DNA from: Sediminibacterium sp. | GTDB taxonomy: Bacteria > Bacteroidota > Bacteroidia > Chitinophagales > Chitinophagaceae | Assembly (NCBI GenBank): GCA_030832695.1 | Contig: JAURIP010000128.1 | Span: 1-5,272, forward strand | DNA length: 5,272 nucleotides | Reading direction: 5' to 3' | Shown here: piece after piece, positions 1 to 5,272 of the stretch | How positions within the stretch are numbered: the stretch's first letter is position 1 | Layout of the letters: each line of letters opens with the position of its first letter | Position numbers and translations under genes: made by a program | The notes under the pieces: model-generated | The model's database searches: none | Told to the model about the DNA's origin: nothing | The model's input: only the letters and a program-made list of their open reading frames with translations

Positions 1-51
1 TCCTCCCCACAATTTTGCTTCATTTGGCGAAGCGGTTGTTGTTGTTGACAT
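1..51 (-). CDS. Second cytochrome c oxidase subunit III gene, 5' end only (partial)
   Basis: Only the first 17 codons lie in the window (ATG at 51-49), and the frame is open to the edge. The peptide has a polar, Thr-rich start (MSTTTTASPNEAKLWGG) ending in Lys-Leu-Trp-Gly-Gly. From my knowledge of Bacteroidota cox clusters, a KLWGG stretch near the N-terminus followed by membrane helices is typical of the second, longer heme-copper oxidase subunit III placed directly after the short one. Position supports this: same strand, 96 bases after the coxC stop, preceded by a candidate promoter. The start is A-rich upstream and has no Shine-Dalgarno sequence, as is usual in this phylum. The identification rests on so few residues that it is an inference; another small oxidase-cluster protein is possible. 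Confidence 0.6.
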   Translation of the reverse strand, partial: MSTTTTASPNEAKLWGG

Positions 52-71
52 GTTCAATTTCTATTTCAGTG

Positions 72-106
72 CAAAAATATTGGCTATCAAGGATATTCGT
101 ATCAAA
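72..106 (-). promoter_or_regulatory. Candidate Bacteroidota-type promoter for the second subunit III gene
   Basis: Read on the minus strand, bases 79-72 are TATTTTTG, an exact match to the Bacteroidota -7 consensus TAnnTTTG. A TTTG at 106-103 could be the -33 element, but the 23 bases between them are somewhat more than usual (about 19-21). A start about 5 bases downstream of the -7 box would leave a leader of roughly 15-20 bases before the ATG at 51. In AT-rich DNA such matches arise by chance, so this is tentative; the gene may simply be read through from coxC. Confidence 0.3.
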
Positions 107-147
107 AATGCCGTTTTTTTTATAATTCTATTTCACAAAACCAAGGG

Positions 148-723
148 TTACCCCACCCAATTCAGGAACACAAAAAGGTAAATCCAAAGGATGTCAACAA
201 AATGCCAATAATTCGCTACCAATTCCACTGATAACACCTGATTGGTACTTGATTTTGCAGCCATCGCTTTTAATGAGATCACTGCTATGGCAATCACGCC
301 GCCCACTAAGTGCAGTAGGTGCAAACCGGCAATCACCAACAAAAAGGACCCTGCTGAGTTACTACGCGCACCGGTTAAAGCTACATTGTTCAATTCCAAA
401 GCCTGAAAGCCGCGTAATTGCAAAATGATGAAGGTGATGCCTAAGATAGCCGTTACTGATAAAAAGCCACGGTATTGGGCCATTTCTCCCGCCTTCACTT
501 TTTTCACTGCCATTTGAATGGTAAAGCTACTTACTAATATCACCAAGGTTGAAAACCAGAATAAATTAGGAAGATCAAACTCCAACCAATTCGCTTGGCT
601 TTTTTTTACGATATACGCACTGGTTAAACCAGCGAACATCATCACAATACTTCCAAAACCCACCCATAACAACATTTTGTAGGGATGTATTTTAGTATTT
701 GATTCAATTTGTGTTGTTGCCAT
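148..723 (-). CDS. coxC: Cytochrome c oxidase subunit III, short five-helix form
   Basis: This encodes a 191-residue membrane protein of the heme-copper oxidase subunit III family, a structural subunit that flanks subunit I and helps sustain proton uptake. Five hydrophobic helices are visible, at about residues 17-39, 52-73, 86-103, 125-150 and 168-190. Family marks are the GLHLLHLVGG stretch (132-141, His135 and His138) and the C-terminal YWHFVDILWIYLF signature (172-184). Classical mitochondrial-type subunit III has about 260-270 residues and seven helices; this one lacks the first two, as in many bacterial versions. It starts at an ATG only 11 bases after the ctaB stop, so the two are almost certainly cotranscribed. 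No Shine-Dalgarno sequence is visible. A second subunit III gene appears to follow. The family call is firm; which of the two paralogues deserves the name coxC is convention. Confidence 0.9.
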   Translation of the reverse strand: MATTQIESNTKIHPYKMLLWVGFGSIVMMFAGLTSAYIVKKSQANWLEFDLPNLFWFSTLVILVSSFTIQMAVKKVKAGEMAQYRGFLSVTAILGITFIILQLRGFQALELNNVALTGARSNSAGSFLLVIAGLHLLHLVGGVIAIAVISLKAMAAKSSTNQVLSVELVANYWHFVDILWIYLFVFLNWVG

Positions 724-734
724 AATTATAAGTT

Positions 735-1595
735 TTATAATTTATCTGCTAATAATGCAAGGTATACAATAGGTAAATAAATATAGCTGCTAAACATTAC
801 CCGGCGTGCGGCAGGTACACCCATGTTTTGGTATAATCGAACACACTGCACCACCATAAAAATATTAGCCACTAATAAAATTAACATACTTATCTGTCCA
901 GTTAAGCCTAAATAATAAGGTAAAAATCCAAAAGGGATCATGAGTACTGCATACATGATCGATTGTAAAGCAGTAAATTTTGTAGGGCCTTTATCCGCAG
1001 GTAATAATTTAAAACCCACTCTGGAATAATCTGCATGAGACACCCAAGCAATCGCCCAAAAATGAGGGAACTGCCATAAAAATTGAATTAAAAATAAAAC
1101 CCAACCTGCATAGGCAAAATCATCATTGCCTGCGACCCATCCAATCAAACATGGAAGTGCTCCAGGAAATGCGCCTACTAAAACAGCAATCGAATTTATT
1201 TTTTTCAAGGGTGTATAAATAAACGCGTATAAAAACAAACTAAAGGCAGATAATAAAGCGGATGAAACATTAAAGAATTGCCACATAATCGCCACCCCAA
1301 GTATGCCCGTGATAGCTGCAAAAGTATATGCTGTTGCCTGTGACATACGCCCCGATGCCACAGGACGTGATGCAGTTCGTTTCATTTGCGCATCCGTATC
1401 TTTCTCCACTGCTTGATTGATGGCATTGGCACTCCCTGTAATACATAAACCCGCAAAGGTTAATAGTAAAATCATGGACCAATCATACGCTTTCACCGTT
1501 GGTGCCAGCATATAACAAATAACGCAAGTGAACACCACCGTAAAACTTAAGGTGAACTTCATCAACTGTGCGTAATCTTTAAGCGTTTGTTTCAA
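735..1595 (-). CDS. ctaB: Protoheme IX farnesyltransferase (heme O synthase)
   Basis: This 286-residue polytopic UbiA-family prenyltransferase transfers the farnesyl group of farnesyl diphosphate to heme B, giving heme O, the precursor of heme A for CoxA. The first Asp-rich motif region is at 57-78 (Asn57, Asn60, Glu64, Asp68, then MKRTASRP). Its NxINQxxE form resembles eukaryotic COX10 more than the NxxxDxxxD of E. coli CyoE. Other family blocks are YTPLKK (127-132), GAFPGALPCLIGW (141-153), WQFPHFWAIAW (174-184) and DYSRVGFKLLP (189-199). About eight or nine membrane helices are evident. The start is TTG (1595-1593): an in-frame TAA lies directly upstream, and the next ATG (residue 12, base 1562) would remove the DYAQLMK segment that matches the family's pre-helix region. 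The usual Lys-Pro-Arg there reads Lys-Phe-Thr. The stop lies 11 bases before coxC. The function is secure; the start is less so. Confidence 0.93.
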   Translation of the reverse strand: MKQTLKDYAQLMKFTLSFTVVFTCVICYMLAPTVKAYDWSMILLLTFAGLCITGSANAINQAVEKDTDAQMKRTASRPVASGRMSQATAYTFAAITGILGVAIMWQFFNVSSALLSAFSLFLYAFIYTPLKKINSIAVLVGAFPGALPCLIGWVAGNDDFAYAGWVLFLIQFLWQFPHFWAIAWVSHADYSRVGFKLLPADKGPTKFTALQSIMYAVLMIPFGFLPYYLGLTGQISMLILLVANIFMVVQCVRLYQNMGVPAARRVMFSSYIYLPIVYLALLADKL

Positions 1596-1625
1596 TTAGA
1601 AATGTTTTTCAAAACCATGATGCAA

Positions 1626-1657
1626 CAAAATATAATCCCAAATACAAGTAACCCAAA
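1626..1657 (-). promoter_or_regulatory. Weak candidate promoter upstream of ctaB
   Basis: On the minus strand a TTTG (1657-1654) at the foot of the coxA-ctaB hairpin is followed after 19 bases by TATATTTTG (1634-1626). The spacing suits a Bacteroidota promoter (-33 TTTG, -7 TAnnTTTG), but the -7 box carries one extra base against the consensus. If active, it would let ctaB-coxC be transcribed separately from the structural cox genes upstream. The match is poor enough that chance is a serious alternative. Confidence 0.2.
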
Positions 1658-1687
1658 TTACAATGCCCTGAAATCAGGGCATTGTAA
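1658..1687 (-). terminator. Perfect 14-bp hairpin after coxA: attenuating terminator or mRNA 3'-end stabiliser
   Basis: Bases 1658-1671 (TTACAATGCCCTGA) and 1674-1687 are exact reverse complements separated by two bases; in practice this is a stem of about 13 bp with a 4-base loop. It begins 17 bases after the coxA stop codon and has a GC-rich middle with AT-rich ends. In the minus-strand transcript it is followed only by TTTGGG, a much weaker U-tract than an efficient intrinsic terminator needs. It could be a partial terminator that lowers ctaB expression relative to coxA, or a stem that protects the coxA mRNA end after processing. The structure is certain from the sequence; its role is inferred. 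Confidence 0.55.
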
Positions 1688-1703
1688 TAACTGAATATTT
1701 TAA

Positions 1704-3509
1704 TTAGTGTGTGCCAGATTCATCTTCACCCACTGGTGTTGTTTGAGGAATAAAATCATGTCCATCCTTACCATAATCATAAGGCCAACGATGCACTTCA
1801 GGAATTTCACCAGGCCAGTTACCATGACCAGGATTAATGGGTGTCGTCCACTCTAATGTATTTGACTCCCAAGGATTTAAAACAGTCACTTTGCGACCTT
1901 TGAATATAGAGTAGAAGAAATTAATCAAAAATAAAATTTGCGTTGCAAAAACAATCATCGCTACCGTACTAATGAAACGGTTTAATTCAGCGAATTGTTT
2001 AAAGCTTTCCCAAATGCTAAAATCAAAATAACGACGTGGCATACCTGCTAAACCTTGGTAATGCATTGGCCAGAAAATCATATATGCCCCAGCGATGGTG
2101 ATCCAAAAGTGAATGTATCCTAATGAATTATTTAAATAGCGGCCATACATTTTAGGGAACCAGTGGTATACACCAGCAAACATGCCAAACATACTTGCCA
2201 CACCCATTACAATATGGAAATGCGCCACTACAAAATAACTATCGTGTAAATAAATATCTAAAGCAGCGTTACCCAACCAAATACCAGTTAAACCACCAGA
2301 GATAAATAAGCTCACAAAACCAATGGCAAATAACATGCCAGGTGTGAAACGAATATTACCTCTCCATAAAGTAGTTAACCAATTAAATACTTTAATAGCA
2401 GATGGTACCGCAATTAATAAAGTTAATAATACAAACACCGATCCTAACAATGGATTTAATCCTGTTACGAACATATGGTGCGCCCAAACCAAGAAGGCCA
2501 ATATTGCAATAGCAAATAAAGAACCTAACATCGCCATGTAACCAAAGATAGGTTTACGTGAATTCACGGACATGATTTCAGACACCATACCCATTGCTGG
2601 TAATAAGATAATGTAAACCTCAGGGTGACCTAAGAACCAGAATAAGTGTTGGAATAAAATTGCAGATCCACCTTCGTTAGATAATGCTCCAACGCCATTT
2701 ACATAAATATCAGATAAGTAGAAACTAGTACCAAAGTTTCTGTCAAAAATTAATAAGATCAAACCAGACAATAATACAGGGAATGATAATACCCCTAATA
2801 CTGCGGTGAAAAACAACGCCCAGATCGATAAAGGCAAACGCGTCATGCTCATTCCCTTGGTACGCATGTTTAAAATAGTAGTGATATAATTTAAACCGCC
2901 TAGTAAAGAAGAAACAACGAATAAAGCCATCGCGATAATCCATAAGTCCATACCCGTTTTAGAACCAGGTGAAGCGTCGTGTAAAGCAGATAATGGAGGA
3001 TACGCTGTCCAACCACCACTAAATGGTCCTGTTTCAACAAACATAGATGACAACATAACAATGCTCGCTATAAAAAAGAACCAATAAGATAACATATTTA
3101 AAAAAGGCGATGCCATATCACGCGCACCCACCTGTAATGGAATTAAGAAGTTAGCAAAAGTACCACTCAAGCCAGCAGTTAATACAAAGAATACTAATAC
3201 CGTACCGTGTGTAGTTACTAAAGCGTAATAAGCTTCAGGTGTAATTTGACCGCCTTTTGCCCATTTACCTAAGATAGATTCTAGCCAAGGAAAACTAGCA
3301 TCAGGGTAACCTAACTGCAAACGGAAAAGTACACTCATCAAACCACCTAGTACCGCCCATACCATACCCGTGATCAAGAATTGCTTCGCGATCATTTTAT
3401 GGTCTTGACTAAATACATATTTAGTTAAGAATGTATCATGGTGTTCGTGATGACCGTGATCATCATGTCCGTGACCCTCATGATTATGTAATGCTGCTTC
3501 GTGACTCAT
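1704..3509 (-). CDS. coxA: Cytochrome c oxidase subunit I (aa3-type, heme-copper catalytic subunit)
   Basis: This 601-residue integral membrane subunit reduces O2 to water at the heme a3-CuB centre and pumps protons. Twelve core helices run from about residue 43 to 534. By alignment to the family, heme a ligands are His101 and His432, the heme a3 ligand is His430, and CuB ligands are His295, His344 and His345, with cross-linked Tyr299 in GHPEVY. D-channel residues Asp131, Asn138 and Glu297 and K-channel residues Ser370 and Lys373 mark an A1-type oxidase. His422-Asp423 sit at the Mg site and Arg492-Arg493 near the heme propionates. No key residue is missing. The first 25 residues contain ten histidines. 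The polar C-terminal tail after residue 545 is long, with several Pro and Trp. The ATG at 3509 is the natural start. It lies 90 bases after coxB; a hairpin follows its stop. Confidence 0.98.
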   Translation of the reverse strand: MSHEAALHNHEGHGHDDHGHHEHHDTFLTKYVFSQDHKMIAKQFLITGMVWAVLGGLMSVLFRLQLGYPDASFPWLESILGKWAKGGQITPEAYYALVTTHGTVLVFFVLTAGLSGTFANFLIPLQVGARDMASPFLNMLSYWFFFIASIVMLSSMFVETGPFSGGWTAYPPLSALHDASPGSKTGMDLWIIAMALFVVSSLLGGLNYITTILNMRTKGMSMTRLPLSIWALFFTAVLGVLSFPVLLSGLILLIFDRNFGTSFYLSDIYVNGVGALSNEGGSAILFQHLFWFLGHPEVYIILLPAMGMVSEIMSVNSRKPIFGYMAMLGSLFAIAILAFLVWAHHMFVTGLNPLLGSVFVLLTLLIAVPSAIKVFNWLTTLWRGNIRFTPGMLFAIGFVSLFISGGLTGIWLGNAALDIYLHDSYFVVAHFHIVMGVASMFGMFAGVYHWFPKMYGRYLNNSLGYIHFWITIAGAYMIFWPMHYQGLAGMPRRYFDFSIWESFKQFAELNRFISTVAMIVFATQILFLINFFYSIFKGRKVTVLNPWESNTLEWTTPINPGHGNWPGEIPEVHRWPYDYGKDGHDFIPQTTPVGEDESGTH

Positions 3510-3599
3510 ACCTTTTATTTAAATAATTTTAATCTATATATTTTTAATCCGAAAGTGATTATTGCTAATTTTAATTAAAGCAACGACTACTTTATTTTA

Positions 3600-4646
3600 T
3601 TACATTTTTACCACTGCCATTTTTGCTGTAGTATCCGCTACTACTGGAACTGCAGTTGGATCTTTCTCAGGGAATGCTGTAAAATATTGTGGCTTTTGTT
3701 TCGCCATCCACATATCGTATTCCTCCTGATCCACTACTTGAATAATTCCTTTCATAGAGTAGTGACCGTTTCCACAAATTTGATCACAACTAATTTCATA
3801 TTGAAAATTAGGATTGTCTGTTTTTTCTTGCATTTCCTTAGTTGTATATATCGGTGTAAACCACATGGTTGTAGGAATACCAGGAACAGCATCCATCTTT
3901 AAACGAAAATGACTTAACCCAACATCATGAATAACATCTCTTGATCCTAGGATTAATTTAACAGGGGTTCCTTTAACTATATACATTGTTTGCTCTGTTA
4001 AAATATCGTCTTGTGCATATTTGTCATCCCAAACAATACCTACAGAGTTGGTCGCAGGGTCAATATTTTTGTAATATTTTTTCCCAAAAATAGCGTCCTT
4101 CCCAGCGTAACGGAAAATCCAACCAAATTGTTTTCCTGTAACCTCTACAACCATAGCATTTTTAGGAGGTTCCCCTGTAAAGAAAAACCAGTTACGCAAA
4201 CCAAACACCACTAATACAGTTAATGCAATCGCAGGTATCGCAGTCCAGATTAATTCTAATTTAGTACTATGTGCGAAAAAGAAAACTTTGCGATTGGTAT
4301 CTTCTTGGTATTTATATGCAAACCAAAATAATAAAAATTGGGTGATCACAAACACAATGCCCGTAATAATTAAAGTAACAAAAAGCATCTCATCTACTTT
4401 CTCACCTTGAATACTAGCAGCCCCTTGTGCCATCTGGGTTTTACCATAATAAAATTCGTTACAAACATAAATGCCAATAAAGCCCAATATCAAAAAAGCA
4501 ACCATCAAAAATCCGTTGATTTTGTTGTTTTGTTTACGGCTCGCTTCCTCCCCTTTTAAGATGGATACATACTCACTTGCTTTGGCAATTTGAAAAATTA
4601 CCACATAGATGAAAACGATAATTGCTACAGATAAATATAAAGTCAT
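3600..4646 (-). CDS. coxB: Cytochrome c oxidase subunit II with CuA site and extra N-terminal helices
   Basis: This 348-residue subunit takes electrons from the cytochrome c donor through its binuclear CuA centre and passes them to heme a in CoxA. CuA ligands are visible as His240 (in DVIHDV), Cys287, Cys291, His295 and Met298 of CDQICGNGHYSM. The usual Glu between the cysteines is Gln289. The aromatic electron-entry patch is QFGWIFRY (173-180, Trp176). Four helices are predicted, at about 3-21, 45-62, 86-110 and 131-150. The last two are the standard hairpin (LELIWTAIPAIAL), while the first two are an N-terminal addition. Lys and Arg in the 1-2 and 3-4 loops put those loops in the cytoplasm and the CuA domain in the periplasm. 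No C-terminal heme c motif (CxxCH) is present, so it is not a caa3-type fusion. It starts 33 bases after actF and is probably in the same operon. Confidence 0.96.
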   Translation of the reverse strand: MTLYLSVAIIVFIYVVIFQIAKASEYVSILKGEEASRKQNNKINGFLMVAFLILGFIGIYVCNEFYYGKTQMAQGAASIQGEKVDEMLFVTLIITGIVFVITQFLLFWFAYKYQEDTNRKVFFFAHSTKLELIWTAIPAIALTVLVVFGLRNWFFFTGEPPKNAMVVEVTGKQFGWIFRYAGKDAIFGKKYYKNIDPATNSVGIVWDDKYAQDDILTEQTMYIVKGTPVKLILGSRDVIHDVGLSHFRLKMDAVPGIPTTMWFTPIYTTKEMQEKTDNPNFQYEISCDQICGNGHYSMKGIIQVVDQEEYDMWMAKQKPQYFTAFPEKDPTAVPVVADTTAKMAVVKM

Positions 4647-4679
4647 AGTTGTATTAATATTTTCTTAATAGATAATTTG

Positions 4680-5272
4680 TTAAACTTGGTGAAGGATACT
4701 TTCCTTTAAAAATGGATGGTACTTTGGAATCAACGGCTTGCTTGCCAATGAACGCGCTACCATCAAAATCATTACCCCTACAAAAAAGGCGAGTATACCA
4801 AAATCTAACCAGCCTAAACTCACATGCTCCTTCATTAAGCTACCCATCACCATTTGGTAAAAATCAATCCAGTGACCAAATAATATAAGTACCGCCATGA
4901 AAGCAACTAATGTAAAGTTTCTTTTCGCAGAGCGTTTCATTAATATTAATAAAGGACAAAGGAAATTGATAAATAAGTTTAAGAAAAAGATAGGCTTGTA
5001 AGCACCTTGCACTCTATTTTTAAAATAGATCGTTTCCTCAGGGATATTCGCATACCAAATAAGCATGTATTGTGAAAACCACAAATAAGTCCAGAAGATA
5101 GAAAATGCAAACATGAATTTACCTACGTCATGTAAATGCTCACTGGTAGATAATTCCATGTACCCTTTGTTTTTCATGTAGATTAACCAAAGGGCAATCA
5201 AGGCCATACCTGCCACAAATGAACTTGCAAAAGTATACCAGCTATACATCGTTGAATACCAATGTGCGTCAA
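4680..5272 (-). CDS. actF: Alternative complex III subunit ActF, C-terminal part (partial)
   Basis: The last 196 codons of a polytopic membrane protein; the frame runs open through the window edge, so the Met at 5249 is internal and not the start. ActF is one of the two large membrane subunits of the menaquinol:cytochrome c oxidoreductase called alternative complex III, which replaces the bc1 complex in many Bacteroidota. The fragment begins DAHWYSTMYSWYTFAS. It carries the typical block HDVGKFMFAFSIFWTYLWF (bases about 5129-5073), then Met-Leu-Ile-Trp-Tyr-Ala-Asn-Ile-Pro-Glu-Glu-Thr, and ends with the conserved polar tail HPFLKESILHQV. About five helices are visible, separated by short loops. 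Full-length ActF is usually over 400 residues, so roughly half is missing. It lies directly upstream of coxB with 33 bases between them, linking quinol oxidation and the terminal oxidase in one transcription unit. Recognition is from remembered family signatures. Confidence 0.88.
   Translation of the reverse strand, partial: DAHWYSTMYSWYTFASSFVAGMALIALWLIYMKNKGYMELSTSEHLHDVGKFMFAFSIFWTYLWFSQYMLIWYANIPEETIYFKNRVQGAYKPIFFLNLFINFLCPLLILMKRSAKRNFTLVAFMAVLILFGHWIDFYQMVMGSLMKEHVSLGWLDFGILAFFVGVMILMVARSLASKPLIPKYHPFLKESILHQV

Noticed and set aside
111..122. Run of eight T at 114-121 as a terminator tract after coxC
   Set aside because: The T run is on the plus strand; in the minus-strand transcript it is an A run, and no stable stem precedes it in the right direction.
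59..134. Direct repeat TTCTATTTC at 59-67 and 126-134 flanking the gap after coxC
   Set aside because: A 9-base AT-rich match within 96 bases is weak evidence; no target-site duplication, inverted ends or mobile gene lies between the copies.
1270..1482. Open frame of 70 codons on the minus strand inside ctaB
   Set aside because: It lies wholly within ctaB in another frame, its product has no recognisable domain, and the overlapping CtaB frame carries the conserved motifs.
2323..2541. Open frame of 72 codons on the plus strand, antisense to coxA
   Set aside because: It is opposite a highly conserved part of coxA; the Asn-rich product is what antisense reading of an AT-rich membrane gene gives.
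2743..2943. Open frame of 66 codons on the minus strand inside coxA
   Set aside because: A shadow frame of coxA with no family signature.
3510..3599. Possible promoter or terminator in the 90-base coxB-coxA gap
   Set aside because: The gap is very AT-rich but I found neither a TAnnTTTG box on the minus strand nor a stem with GC content; cotranscription is the simplest reading.
3687..4214. Two plus-strand frames (3687-3902 and 4011-4214) antisense to coxB
   Set aside because: Both are opposite the CuA domain coding region and encode low-complexity peptides rich in Cys, His and Phe with no recognisable domain.
4437..4500. Cys62 of CoxB after a hydrophobic stretch, as a possible lipoprotein site
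   Set aside because: The residues before it (Ile-Tyr-Val-Cys) do not fit a lipobox and it follows the second helix, not an N-terminal signal peptide.

Overview
The window is a single-strand block of respiratory genes. Everything convincing is read on the minus strand, from high to low coordinates. In transcription order it holds the 3' part of actF (alternative complex III), coxB (oxidase subunit II), coxA (subunit I), ctaB (heme O synthase), coxC (a short subunit III) and the first 17 codons of what looks like a second subunit III gene. The DNA is AT-rich, none of the starts has a good Shine-Dalgarno sequence, and the act-cox gene order and protein signatures are those of Bacteroidota. A Chitinophagaceae- or Sphingobacteriia-like member is my guess from the style of the sequences. 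The phylum is well supported; the family is not.

Layout by position: 5272-4680 is the actF C-terminus, cut by the window edge. It is followed by a 33-base gap, coxB (4646-3600), a 90-base AT-rich gap, coxA (3509-1704), a 108-base gap with a perfect 14-bp hairpin just after the coxA stop, and ctaB (1595-735, TTG start). An 11-base gap then leads to coxC (723-148). A 96-base gap with a candidate Bacteroidota-type promoter precedes the second subunit III start at 51. No stretch longer than 300 bases lacks a gene, and I see no RNA genes, mobile elements or CRISPR.

How the genes work together: alternative complex III oxidises menaquinol and reduces cytochrome c or a direct partner. The aa3-type oxidase built from CoxA, CoxB and the subunit III proteins then passes the electrons to O2 while pumping protons. 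CtaB makes heme O, the precursor of the heme A in CoxA. Heme A synthase (CtaA) is not in the window and must be elsewhere.

I did not find a new system; this is a core aerobic respiration locus. The points worth a second look are departures from the textbook oxidase. Subunit II has four predicted membrane helices and Gln in place of the usual CuA/Mg-site Glu. Subunit I has a histidine-rich N-terminal tail. Subunit III appears as two tandem genes. The coxA-ctaB junction has a hairpin, a TTG start and an overlapping mini-ORF.
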